A stretch of DNA of 40,194 nt from Candidatus Poribacteria bacterium (GCA_021162805.1 JAGGXZ010000230.1:1-40194), one strand, 5' to 3'. Shown: positions 17,213 through 24,685, numbered from the stretch's first letter. The notes: generated by a model not told the origin, from the sequence alone. A program made the numbers and translations.

Positions 17213-17476
17213 TCACGAGAAGAAACGCTCATAATCATCGTGGTGACCAATCCAAAACCACGTAACCGTATCTCCCTCAAGGAGGCCAACCGCACGATAA
17301 CCTCGTGTTATCCGCACAGACCAGATGTTTCCCTCACGGTTGACGCACTTGAAATGCAAAGAGGGATGAAAGGGATTCTGCGCCCACAACCGAAAGGCCC
17401 TCCTGGCCTTACGTTTAACCCCCTCGTCAAGGGAAGCATAAGCCTCCCAGAATGAAGGCAATGTAGCCGATTTCAT
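17213..17476 (-). CDS. RelE/ParE-superfamily toxin
   Basis: An 87-residue protein of the size of RelE/ParE toxins. The N-terminal helices (PSFWEAYASLDEGVKRKARRA) are followed by beta strands with FHPSLHFKCVNREGNIWSVR, ITRGYRAVGLLEGDTVTWFW and IGHHDDYERFF. This is the usual 'pSL..K...g..WsvRi...yRa...' pattern. Members cleave ribosome-bound mRNA or poison gyrase; which one applies here cannot be read from the sequence. Its start overlaps the antitoxin stop by 4 bp (ATGA, 17473-17476), so the two are translationally coupled with the antitoxin first. Confidence 0.85.
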   Translation of the reverse strand: MKSATLPSFWEAYASLDEGVKRKARRAFRLWAQNPFHPSLHFKCVNREGNIWSVRITRGYRAVGLLEGDTVTWFWIGHHDDYERFFS

Positions 17477-17703
17477 AGCCGCTCAAAGTCCATAGGTTCT
17501 GCTTTGCCGGCGGCGATTTCCTCTTTGGCACGACGGGCCGCCGCAATGAGTTTATCTTGGGTGCGCTTGAATAGCTTATCCCATTGGAGCTCATCCTGCA
17601 GGTCCAAGATATACTCTCGTAGATGTTCCACTACACGTTCTTGCATTTCCTCGGGCAAAGATTCTAACATTTTCTCTACTGTCACAATTGCCGTAGAAGG
17701 CAT
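17473..17703 (-). CDS. Antitoxin partner of the RelE/ParE-type toxin
   Basis: A 76-residue, largely helical protein (SLPEEMQERVVEHLREYILD) with an extended charged tail (RAKEEIAAGKAEPMDFERL) that should wrap around the toxin. No clear DNA-binding fold is seen beyond the short N-terminal part (MPSTAIVTVEKML). The start has GGAGG 8 nt upstream. Its promoter is at 17751-17779. Small antitoxins of this form are frequent next to RelE-like toxins. Confidence 0.8.
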   Translation of the reverse strand: MPSTAIVTVEKMLESLPEEMQERVVEHLREYILDLQDELQWDKLFKRTQDKLIAAARRAKEEIAAGKAEPMDFERL

Positions 17704-17750
17704 TCTTCATTCCTCCACATAAATGTATTTAATCCAACTGACTATACTTA

Positions 17751-17779
17751 ATTGTACCTGCAAGAGACTAGGTAGGCAA
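17751..17779 (-). promoter_or_regulatory. Promoter for the toxin-antitoxin pair
   Basis: Minus-strand TTGCCT (17779-17774) and TACAAT (17756-17751) are 17 bp apart, about 50 bp upstream of the antitoxin start. It would give the pair its own transcript. Confidence 0.55.
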
Positions 17780-17781
17780 GT

Positions 17782-17908
17782 GCCTGACGACCAAGATCAC
17801 CGTGCGGACCAGGGGGAGTGGGCTTGGAAGAACAGAAAACCTTCGTTGACCGAAAGAACGTCCAAGTGCCACAGCGGTAGCCCGCTCCGGTGCATCGCCT
17901 CGTTAGGT
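17782..17908 (-). other. Candidate integron attC-like site after the small lipoprotein gene
   Basis: On the minus strand the site starts with ACCTAAC (17908-17902, fits RYYYAAC), 14 nt past the lipoprotein stop, and continues as CGAGGCGATGCACCG. It would end with CGGTGATCTTGGTCGTCAGG (17802-17783) plus C. The two ends are partial inverted copies (CCTAACGA with its counterpart near TCGTCAGG; CACCG with CGGTG), as in attC R and L boxes. The R' box would be GTCAGGC, not the canonical GTTRRRY. The length (127 nt) is within the attC range. No integrase gene is present. Confidence 0.35.
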
Positions 17909-17922
17909 GGCGAGTCACTCTC

Positions 17923-18216
17923 TCACTCCTCACTCTTTTTCAGTTCTCCCAAACTACCCAAGTGAGTGGGATCAATTTTGGAGACCATAGCAAGGTGAAA
18001 TAGTATAAAGTATTGCGAGCGCGGCGCATCGATGGTGATCTCCGTAACGGCAAAGGTCTTGTGTGTATCGAGGTCGATCAGGCAGGGACCTAGCTTGGCG
18101 TAATTCGGGTTATCCGTCCAAAGGGTTACCTCGTGCACCTCCCCGAACGCGATTTGACGGGGAAGCCGCGGTATCTGGTCTTCCCGCGTCCAACACGACA
18201 AGAGGCTTGACACCAC
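17923..18216 (-). CDS. Small predicted lipoprotein; start codon problem
   Basis: A 97-residue ORF from GTG at 18216, function unknown. In frame upstream the codons read ASVYILFFVVV before VSSLLSC, a complete lipoprotein signal with lipobox LLSC. Ten codons upstream of the GTG stands ACG (18246-18244), 6 nt after AGGGG, exactly where an ATG start would be expected. The codon before AAA-ACG is a stop (TAA). Either an ATG mutated to ACG, ACG is used as a weak start, or the gene is silenced. The mature part (FGEVHEVTLWTDNPNYAKLG, CLIDLDTHKTFAVTEITIDA) has no recognisable domain. It shares the orientation of the toxin-antitoxin pair. Confidence 0.5.
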   Translation of the reverse strand: MVSSLLSCWTREDQIPRLPRQIAFGEVHEVTLWTDNPNYAKLGPCLIDLDTHKTFAVTEITIDAPRSQYFILFHLAMVSKIDPTHLGSLGELKKSEE

Positions 18217-18303
18217 AACGAAAAAGAGAATATATACAGACGCCGTTTTTTACCCCTTTTGAGGGGACCCGTATAATCCTATAATCCTGACGGGGAAAAC
18301 GAC

Positions 18304-18333
18304 TTGAGTATACCGTCTATTATGGTGTATAAT
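18304..18333 (+). promoter_or_regulatory. Sigma70-like promoter
   Basis: TTGAGT (18304-18309) and a perfect TATAAT (18328-18333) are 18 bp apart on the plus strand. It would transcribe a roughly 280-nt leader that holds a broken small ORF and the hairpin at 18591-18608 before the pectate lyase at 18615. Confidence 0.6.
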
Positions 18334-18360
18334 GCTGTTGCTTAGGTAAACCAGGAGGGA

Positions 18361-18509
18361 GTGAAGGTGGAAGGGGGCTCATCTCCGAAAGACTTTTCGA
18401 CCAATTCGCTCAAGAGATCAGAAAACGCTCTCCGGGGGCCGAGGCGGAGGAGAGGGAGGATCTCTTCATCTTCGCCTGGCGGCGGCATGTTCGATATAGT
18501 CGGGTGTAG
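18361..18509 (+). pseudogene. Possible frameshifted small gene in the pectate lyase leader
   Basis: GTG at 18361 has GGAGGG upstream and starts MKVEGG. At the G-run around 18373 the frame that looks protein-like changes: the +2 frame reads GLISERLFDQFAQEIRKRS, then EEREDLFIFAWRRHVRYSRV and stops at 18509. The second frame has no start of its own. A one-base loss in the G-run would explain this. Family unknown and very short. The rest of 18217-18614 holds the promoter and the hairpin listed here. Confidence 0.25.
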
Positions 18510-18590
18510 CTTCGGCACAAAGGACAACCCGCATTATCCCACAAGTTTGGAGGTTGTCGCATTGTGGAGATCCCATACTCTCAGGCGACA

Positions 18591-18608
18591 CCTCCTCCGA
18601 AGAGGAGG
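18591..18608 (+). promoter_or_regulatory. Hairpin that sequesters the pectate lyase ribosome binding site
   Basis: CCTCCTC (18591-18597) pairs perfectly with GAGGAGG (18602-18608) around the tetraloop CGAA. The right arm is the Shine-Dalgarno of the pectate lyase whose ATG is at 18615. When folded, translation should be low. An upstream ribosome, a protein or heat could open it. Confidence 0.55.
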
Positions 18609-18614
18609 AGACCG

Positions 18615-19946
18615 ATGAGGACGGAAAGGACGATGATGTTCACCCTGATTTTGGGGTTAGCCGGGCTGGGATTGGTCTTGGTGGTCGCCCAGACCGTCCC
18701 CTCGAACATCCCCGCCTTCCCCGGCGCCGAGGGGTTCGGCGCATACACGCCGGGGGGAAGAGGGGGCAGGGTCATCTTCGTCACAAACCTCAACGACTCA
18801 GGCCCCGGAAGCCTGAGGGCGGCGATTGAAGCGAAAGGCCCGCGGATAGTGGTGTTCAGGATATCAGGGATAATCGAGCTTAAAAAGAAGCTCGCCATCC
18901 GAAACCCATGCATCACCATTGCCGGCCAGACCGCCCCTGGGGACGGGATCTGCTTGAAGGGGGATCACTTCTCCATCTCCACGCACGATGTGGTCATTCG
19001 ATACATCAGAGGCCGACCCGGCGATGTGAAGCGGAAGGAGATGGACGCCAGCTCGGTCGATCGGGCCGAAAACGTGATCATAGACCACTGTTCCGCAAGC
19101 TGGGGGATAGATGAGACCCTCTCTGTGACAGACTCCAAGAACGTGACGGTCCAGTGGTGTTTCATCACCGAAAACCTCTATCACTCCTATCACCACAAAG
19201 GCCCTCACGGATACGGATCCCTTATAACCGGAGGGGAAGGAGGTGTCACTTTTCATCACAACCTCTACGCCCATCACGCCAGCCGGAACCCCCGTCCGGG
19301 CGGCAAAGAAGGGATGCCAGGGATCATCCTCGATTTCCGCAACAACGTGATCTACAACTGGGGCTACAGGGCGGGGTATTCGGGCGAGACGGCCGTCAGG
19401 ATAAACTACGTCGCCAACTACCTCAAGCCCGGCCCATCCACCAAAGAGAGCGCCCGCGGCTATGCCTTCAGACCCGGAGGGCCCAAAACCCAGATCTTTC
19501 TGATGGGGAACGTCCTGGTCGGGTTTCCCGAAAAGAGCGATGACAACCGTCTGTTGATCGACCAGAGGGGAGGCGGAGGGAAGATAGTCGGGAAGCCGTT
19601 TCCCGCTCCGCCCGTGAGGACCGATCCGGCCGAGGTGGCATACAGGCGGGTGCTCGAGGAGGGAGGAGCGGTTCTGCCGAAGCGGGATGCGGTGGATAGG
19701 AGGATCGTCGAAGAGGTCAAAAAGGGCGGCGGGAGGATCATAGATTCACAGGATGAGGTGGGGGGATGGCCGCAATACAAGACCACATCCCCGCCGCCAG
19801 ATGCCGATATGGATGGGATGCCCGACGAGTGGGAGAGGGAGCACGGTCTGAACCCGCACGATCCCTCCGACGCTAACGGCGATCAAGACGGGGATGGATA
19901 CACAAACATCGAGGAGTATCTCAACGATTTGGCCCTCTATCGGTGA
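18615..19946 (+). CDS. Secreted pectate lyase (PL1-like) with C-terminal calcium-binding segment
   Basis: A 443-residue exported protein. The ATG at 18615 is preferred because the in-frame ATG at 18564 lies before the ribosome site and would add a non-signal leader. The signal peptide is about residues 1-26 (MFTLILGLAGLGLVLVVAQ). The catalytic part begins AFPGAEGFGAYTPGGRGG and VIFVTNLNDSGPGSLRAAIE, typical of PL1 right-handed beta helices. It continues with ITIAGQTAPGDGICLKG, VVIRYIRGRPGD, NVIIDHCSASWGIDETLS, VTFHHNLYAHHASRNPRP and LDFRNNVIYNWGYRAG. These enzymes cleave polygalacturonate by beta elimination with calcium. The end (about 396-439, DADMDGMPDEWEREHG and SDANGDQDGDGYTNIEEYL) is a calcium-binding, EF-hand or thrombospondin-3-like repeat. 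It is probably under hairpin control (18591-18608). Confidence 0.88.
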   Translation: MRTERTMMFTLILGLAGLGLVLVVAQTVPSNIPAFPGAEGFGAYTPGGRGGRVIFVTNLNDSGPGSLRAAIEAKGPRIVVFRISGIIELKKKLAIRNPCITIAGQTAPGDGICLKGDHFSISTHDVVIRYIRGRPGDVKRKEMDASSVDRAENVIIDHCSASWGIDETLSVTDSKNVTVQWCFITENLYHSYHHKGPHGYGSLITGGEGGVTFHHNLYAHHASRNPRPGGKEGMPGIILDFRNNVIYNWGYRAGYSGETAVRINYVANYLKPGPSTKESARGYAFRPGGPKTQIFLMGNVLVGFPEKSDDNRLLIDQRGGGGKIVGKPFPAPPVRTDPAEVAYRRVLEEGGAVLPKRDAVDRRIVEEVKKGGGRIIDSQDEVGGWPQYKTTSPPPDADMDGMPDEWEREHGLNPHDPSDANGDQDGDGYTNIEEYLNDLALYR

Positions 19947-19985
19947 GCGTAGACGTGGCTCGGTTTATGTTATGTGAAGAAAAGC

Positions 19986-20014
19986 TTGATGTTGCTCGCC
20001 TTGTGGGCTATATT
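19986..20014 (+). promoter_or_regulatory. Promoter for the M24B aminopeptidase gene
   Basis: TTGATG (19986-19991) and TATATT (20009-20014) are 17 bp apart, just 22 bp before the ATG at 20036. The leader would be very short. It would make the gene at least partly independent of the pectate lyase 90 bp upstream. Confidence 0.5.
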
Positions 20015-20035
20015 CAATATGGTGGAGGGTTGACG

Positions 20036-21331
20036 ATGTTTCCAAAGGAGGAGTTCATCTCTCGCAGGGGAAAGGCTTTCGATAGGATGGAGCCGAACGC
20101 CCTGGCGATCCTGCCAGGTAACATCCGGATGGGGGAGTTTCTCCCCTTCCGGCAGGCAAAAGAGTTCTACTACCTATGCGGCATAGAGGTCCCCAACTCC
20201 TATCTGCTGCTCGACGGAAGGGATAGAAAGACCATCCTCTACCTCCCCAAAAGGGACCCCCAGAGGGAGAGATCGGAGGGCCCCAGCCTAAGCTCGGATG
20301 ATCCTGAGCTCGTCCGCGAGCTGACGGGGGTGGACGAGATCAAAAGCCCGGAGGAGCTGCTGGGGGATATACCGGAAGACGCTGAGATCATCTACATGCC
20401 GCTGCGCCCGGAGTTCCACGTTCCGCCGGGGCCGCTGAGCGGGTGGAAGACCGGGACGGAATACCTGAGGGAGAGGGTTCAGGAAAGGGCGCCGAGGGCG
20501 GAGATCAGGGATCTCTCCCTCATAACCGCCCCTCTCAGGCTTTTGAAGAGCGATTCCGAGGTGGAGGTGATGCGGGTTGCGGGGAAGCTGGCCGCCCTGG
20601 CCGTCACGGAGGCCATGAGATGCGCAAGACCCGGGGTGATGGAGTATCAGCTCGCGGCGGTGGCGGATTACATCTTCCTGGTCAACGGCGCCAAAGGGGG
20701 CGGCTATAACCCCATCGTCGCAAGCGGCCCCAACATATGGTATGGTCATTACTCCCGAAACGATAGACGGCTTCAGGACGGGGATCTGGTGCTCATGGAC
20801 TACGCCCCCGATTACAAGGGATACACAAGCGACATAGGCAGGATGTTCCCCGCAAACGGAAGATACAGTCGGTGGCAGAGGGAGCTTTACGGATTCGTGG
20901 TCGAATATCACAAAGCTCTGCTCAAGAGGATAAGGGCGGGCGTCACCGCTGAGGAGGTGTTGGAGGGCACGGCGGAGGAGATGAGGAGGCTTGTGGAGAA
21001 GGTGAGCTTTTCCAAACCGGCCTATGAGAAGGCGGCGAGGGAGATGCTGGCCTTCAAAGGGCATCTCTCCCACAGCGTAGGGATGGAGGTTCACGATCCC
21101 GGGAATTACCGCTCCGAACCGCTCCGGCCCGGCCTCGTCTTCTCGGTCGACCCCCAGATGTGGGTTCCCGAGGAGAGGCTCTACATAAGGGTTGAGGACA
21201 CCGTCCTCATGACGGAGGGCGGCGTGGAGGTTCTAACCGGATCGGCCCCGCTTGAGCTTGAGGATGTCGAGAGGACGATGAGGGAGGAAGGGCTTTTGGA
21301 TATGCGGGGGAACTCATACGTGATCAGGTAA
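20036..21331 (+). CDS. M24B-family metallopeptidase, Xaa-Pro aminopeptidase-like
   Basis: A 431-residue cytoplasmic protein. The start is the ATG at 20036 with GGAGGG upstream; 31 further in-frame codons before it lie over the promoter. The N-terminal creatinase/AMP_N domain (about 1-165, FRQAKEFYYLCGIEVPNSYL) precedes the pita-bread M24 domain (about 180-410). Metal ligands are visible: Asp about 254 and Asp about 265 (LVLMDYAPDYKGYTSDIGR), His about 346 (GHLSHSVGMEVHD) and Glu about 386 (YIRVEDTVLMT). At the fourth position the usual Glu of 'TVEPG' is Asp (VFSVDPQMW). Such enzymes release N-terminal residues before proline. The Asp variant may shift metal binding or mark a subfamily. It is followed on the other strand by a broken gene whose end overlaps its 3' end. 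Confidence 0.85.
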   Translation: MFPKEEFISRRGKAFDRMEPNALAILPGNIRMGEFLPFRQAKEFYYLCGIEVPNSYLLLDGRDRKTILYLPKRDPQRERSEGPSLSSDDPELVRELTGVDEIKSPEELLGDIPEDAEIIYMPLRPEFHVPPGPLSGWKTGTEYLRERVQERAPRAEIRDLSLITAPLRLLKSDSEVEVMRVAGKLAALAVTEAMRCARPGVMEYQLAAVADYIFLVNGAKGGGYNPIVASGPNIWYGHYSRNDRRLQDGDLVLMDYAPDYKGYTSDIGRMFPANGRYSRWQRELYGFVVEYHKALLKRIRAGVTAEEVLEGTAEEMRRLVEKVSFSKPAYEKAAREMLAFKGHLSHSVGMEVHDPGNYRSEPLRPGLVFSVDPQMWVPEERLYIRVEDTVLMTEGGVEVLTGSAPLELEDVERTMREEGLLDMRGNSYVIR

Positions 21332-21840
21332 AACCCTTTGGTCATAGGGGTTTTGAACGGATCGACCCTGACGCCGTTGAGGTAAACGGCTCCGTTTCGG
21401 ATCTCGTCTGAGACCTTCTCGGAGATCAGCGTTTCCCCGTATCGGCCGACGCCGATCAGATCGTTCAGCTCCCTCCACGGCGCTGTGCATTCCGAGGAGA
21501 GGTCGTGTTCGCGGCGGACCATGATGATGGTCTGGAAACCGCTCACCGGTTTGTTCAGGTTCTGTATCCAGATCGTCTCCCAGCTGGCTATCCCCTTGCC
21601 ATTCTGGACGTTGGGCTGGTAGAAGACGAACCCATCGAACTTCACATCCCCGACCCTGCTCCGCCAGCCGATCACGGCCCCTCGGCGCGGGGCGGATCGT
21701 CCTCCCTCCCGTCGCCGTCCATGTCGTTGGCATCGAGCCACAGCAGGAGCCCAGCGCTTTCCACCTGATCGGGCATAAGCGGCTTCCTACCCTCCGGCGG
21801 CCGGCCGATATGGATTGCGACCGGCTCGGAAGGGATCATC
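21315..21840 (-). pseudogene. Broken ConA-like lectin-domain gene downstream of the TolB gene
   Basis: Directly after the TolB stop, one minus-strand frame reads IPSEPVAIHIGRPPEGRKP, then SAGLLLWLDANDMDGDGRED and stops at 21672. A second frame continues with VGDVKFDGFVFYQPNVQNG, SWETIWIQNLNKPVSGFQTI, IMVRREHDLSSECTAPWREL and NGAVYLNGVRVDPFKTPM. These are successive parts of a bacterial ConA-like domain of the 'GLLLWLDA(N)D' type. A frameshift near 21665-21690 separates them. The reading ends abruptly at LITYEF, where it meets the 3' end of the aminopeptidase gene on the other strand. No start codon exists. It was probably a downstream domain or a neighbour of the TolB gene. Confidence 0.6.
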
Positions 21841-21841
21841 G

Positions 21842-22918
21842 CTATCGTTTCAGCGGCGCCCAATCCGGTTCCTTGTTGCATCTGCCGTCGGTGGTGATGG
21901 CGACCCATCTGTTTTCCCTCCTCGCGTCCGCCACGCATATGTTCCACCCCTCCGCCTTTATGCCCACCATTTCAGGGGCGAACTTCAAGGTTTTCCTCAT
22001 GGGCCCCCGGCTGAAGGCGACATATCTGCCATCTGGAGACCAATCGATGTGATAGATCTTCATCGGTTTGGAGCTTTTGATGAGACCGCGCCGATTCGTG
22101 ACCTTGGGAGCGGATGAGGTCAGATCCAGATCTCCCACAGCCAGCGTCCAGTCATCCGCGCCCCAGGCTATCCTCTTCCCGTCGGGGCTTATATCCGGCC
22201 TACATCCCGGGATACCCAGGTCGAAGACCCTGGTGCCGTTGGCCTCGATGGCGAGGATGGCGTGCTTGTATCCCATCCCCGCATGCACAGTCGCCACAAA
22301 CCAATTTCCGTCGGGCGACCAGCAGATGTTGTAGAGGTGATAGAGCTTTTTGTTCGGATGTTGCACGTGTTTTCCGGTTTTCAGATCATAGATGAACAAG
22401 CCCTTCGTCGCGTAGTCGAGATAGGTGAATCGGTCAAATTCGCCCTTCAGATAGGCGATTTTACCCCCGTCAGGGCTCCAACATGGCTGTCGGGCGTTTT
22501 CGGCGACCTTGGTCCGCCCTGTCCCGTCGATGTTCATGTAATAGACGTTGCGCACCTTCGACTCCCCCTTCCCCTCATCGACCACGAAGCAGATCTTCGT
22601 GCCGTCGGGTGAGACGTGGGGATACAGCTCATCCACATCGGGCGTGTGGGTGAGGTTTATCGGGTTGGAGCCATCGGCGTTCATCATGAATATCTCCCAG
22701 TTGTTATCACGATAGGTCTCATAGACGATCTTGTAGGGGATCTCCCCCAGCTTCAACTCGGCCCGTACTCTCGCCTCCTCAGCGGCCGACGGGACCACCC
22801 GCCATATCCAGCCTATCGGTGGGATCGGCATATCTCCTCCCCAAGCGACGGGCGCTGAAAGGGGATATATCGCCAGAAGAAGGAGAAAACCGATCGTTAA
22901 CCTCCTCGATATGTCCAT
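21842..22918 (-). CDS. Secreted TolB-like (PD40) beta-propeller protein
   Basis: A 358-residue exported protein with GGGAGG 8 nt before ATG. Signal peptide about 1-27 (LTIGFLLLLAIYPLSAPVAWG). PD40 repeats follow: IVYETYRDNNWEIFMMNADG, YPHVSPDGTKICFVVD, VYYMNIDGTGRTKV, QPCWSPDGGKIAYLKG, NICWSPDGNWFVATVH, PDISPDGKRIAWG and HIDWSPDGRYVAFSRG. This makes a six- or seven-bladed propeller, probably binding a protein or glycan in the periplasm. It is a relative of the N-terminal half of the protein at 8698. It lies 24 bp after the Dus-like gene on the same strand. Its last 50 bp recur, out of frame, inside the 5' end of the FGE-domain gene (8373-8427). Confidence 0.85.
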   Translation of the reverse strand: MDISRRLTIGFLLLLAIYPLSAPVAWGGDMPIPPIGWIWRVVPSAAEEARVRAELKLGEIPYKIVYETYRDNNWEIFMMNADGSNPINLTHTPDVDELYPHVSPDGTKICFVVDEGKGESKVRNVYYMNIDGTGRTKVAENARQPCWSPDGGKIAYLKGEFDRFTYLDYATKGLFIYDLKTGKHVQHPNKKLYHLYNICWSPDGNWFVATVHAGMGYKHAILAIEANGTRVFDLGIPGCRPDISPDGKRIAWGADDWTLAVGDLDLTSSAPKVTNRRGLIKSSKPMKIYHIDWSPDGRYVAFSRGPMRKTLKFAPEMVGIKAEGWNICVADARRENRWVAITTDGRCNKEPDWAPLKR

Positions 22919-22942
22919 GGTCGAAACCTCCCGGCCATAAGC

Positions 22943-23719
22943 TTATTTTGAAGGATCATCCAGCTCCTGGACGATCTTGCTTATAAACTCAGCGTCCTTT
23001 ATGGTCGGCTCCGCGAAACCCACCATGTCGGCACCAGCCTCGAAAAGCCTCCCCACCGTCTCAGCGTCCCTCACATAACCGCTCACCAGGAGGAAGAGGG
23101 GATATCTTCTCTTTATCTCCCTGACGAACTCAATATCCGGGCTTCCGCTCCTCTCATCCCTGATGTTGAAGTGCACTCCAAGGAGATCCATATCGGAGAC
23201 CCTATCGAGAACAGGGCTGTAGTTCGGAATCACCCCCTCCCTAAACTTGACGATCACCGGCGCCTTCAACTTTGAAAAAGCCTCGAGCCACTCGAAGAGC
23301 TCGGATCTATTTTCAGGCAAAACCATGGCCCTGAGCTTCCCAAGGCGCAGATACGGCTCATATCCCCCGTGAACGTTGAGCTCTACGATATCCCCTCCGG
23401 CCTTGTAAAACCATTCGGCCGCCTCTAACCCCCACTCAAGCTTAGGTGTAGCGAGATTCAAGCAGACGTAGCTTTTTGATTCACCCCTCGCCCTTTCACA
23501 CTCTTCGGCGAAAAAGCTAACACACTCCTCCTCCGTCGGGGGCAGGACACACTCTCTCCTTCCGTAAGCCGACGGCTCCGCTAAATACGCCCCGATCTGA
23601 ACCATAGCACAGCCCTTACCCCTTTCCGAACAGAAGGAGCCGTCCGTGATCCCCATCATGGAGGAGAGAAAGAGTTTGCCATAAAGGTTTTTGCGGAGTT
23701 CCTTTATCCTTTCCCTCAA
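22943..23719 (-). CDS. Dihydrouridine synthase-like TIM-barrel protein
   Basis: A 258-residue cytoplasmic protein started by TTG at 23719, 7 nt after AAGGGGG. KLFLSSMMGITDGSFC near the N-terminus resembles the 'l.l.pMagiTd..fr' FMN-binding start of the tRNA-dihydrouridine synthase (COG0042) family. Later motifs are GGDIVELNVHGGYEPYLRLG, APVIVKFREGVI and FEAGADMVGFAEPTIKD, the FMN-phosphate-binding end of the barrel. The classic catalytic Cys in 'NxGCP' is absent; HGG stands there. This form is nearer to archaeal-type Dus-like proteins of unknown substrate. It is shorter than typical Dus (about 320 residues), lacking the C-terminal helical domain. It lies between the HDAC-like and TolB genes. 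Confidence 0.7.
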   Translation of the reverse strand: MRERIKELRKNLYGKLFLSSMMGITDGSFCSERGKGCAMVQIGAYLAEPSAYGRRECVLPPTEEECVSFFAEECERARGESKSYVCLNLATPKLEWGLEAAEWFYKAGGDIVELNVHGGYEPYLRLGKLRAMVLPENRSELFEWLEAFSKLKAPVIVKFREGVIPNYSPVLDRVSDMDLLGVHFNIRDERSGSPDIEFVREIKRRYPLFLLVSGYVRDAETVGRLFEAGADMVGFAEPTIKDAEFISKIVQELDDPSK

Positions 23720-23734
23720 GGTTATACCCCCTTG

Positions 23735-24685
23735 TCATCTCATAAGAGCCAAGATATGAGCCTCCACCGATTCGGCCAATCCCTCCAAATTATATCCCCC
23801 TTCCAGCACGGAGACAAGCCGCCCCTCGCAGCATTCTTCCGCGATCTCCTTTACGATCTTCGTGAGCTCAGCGAACCCCTCCGGCGTGACCCTCATCCCG
23901 CCGATCGGGTCGTCCTCATAAGGGTCGAATCCGGCCGATATCAGGACGAAATCCGGATCGAACTGGATCGCCTTGGGCCTCAATATCTCCTCGAAGACCC
24001 TCACATATTCTTCATCTCCGGACCCCGCTGGCAGAGGGACGTTGATGGTATAGCCTTCCCCCTTCCCAATCCCCCTCTCCTCTCTGCTCCCCGTGCCGGG
24101 GTAGAAGGGATACTGATGGGTTGAGAAGTAGAGGACGGTCGGGTCGTCATAGAAGGCGGCCTGTGTTCCGTTGCCGTGATGGACATCCCAGTCCACGATG
24201 AGCACCTTGGACAGGCCATATTTCCTCTGGATATATCTGGCTCCGATGGCGACGTTGTTGAAGAGGCAGAACCCCATCGCCCTGCTCTTCAACGCGTGAT
24301 GGCCTGGGGGACGAATGGCGCAGAAGGCGTTTTTGACTCTGCCCTCCATCACGGCGTCGATCGCCGCCAAAATGCCGCCGACGGCCAGCCGCGCCACGTC
24401 ATAGGAACGAGGACAGATGATCGTATCGGGAGAGTGCAGGAACCTCATGTTTGCCAAGCAACTCCGCTTGACCTCCTCGATGTATTGCCGTGTGTGGACG
24501 GTGGCGATCCAATCCAGGTCGGCAGGGGTAGGTTCGATGAGGATGAGCCTGGGGAGAACCCCATCCCTCTCCAGCCGTTCGACTATGGCTTTCAATCTCG
24601 CCGGGCTCTCGGGATGATATCCGCCGGTGTCATGTTGAAGATAAGATTCATGGTAGACGAAGCCGGTCTTACCGGACGCTTTCAT
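23735..24685 (-). CDS. Histone-deacetylase-superfamily (acetylpolyamine/acetoin-type) amidohydrolase
   Basis: A 316-residue cytoplasmic protein; ATG at 24685 has GGAGGAGG 7 nt upstream, and 11 further in-frame codons are unlikely to be used. It has the full class II HDAC-like zinc site: RPPGHHA (His 129-130), VDWDVHHGNGTQ (Asp 165, Asp 167, His 169, His 170), YFSTHQYPFYPGTG, LISAGFDPYEDDPIGGM (zinc Asp) and VLEGGYNL. In bacteria these enzymes deacetylate polyamines, other small molecules or proteins. The substrate here is unknown. The gene heads a close series (15 bp to the Dus-like gene, 24 bp on to TolB). Confidence 0.88.
   Translation of the reverse strand: MKASGKTGFVYHESYLQHDTGGYHPESPARLKAIVERLERDGVLPRLILIEPTPADLDWIATVHTRQYIEEVKRSCLANMRFLHSPDTIICPRSYDVARLAVGGILAAIDAVMEGRVKNAFCAIRPPGHHALKSRAMGFCLFNNVAIGARYIQRKYGLSKVLIVDWDVHHGNGTQAAFYDDPTVLYFSTHQYPFYPGTGSREERGIGKGEGYTINVPLPAGSGDEEYVRVFEEILRPKAIQFDPDFVLISAGFDPYEDDPIGGMRVTPEGFAELTKIVKEIAEECCEGRLVSVLEGGYNLEGLAESVEAHILALMR

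Noticed and set aside
20288-21094. A 268-codon open frame antisense to the M24B peptidase gene
   Set aside because: Shadow frame; His- and Pro-rich, no start signal, no domain.
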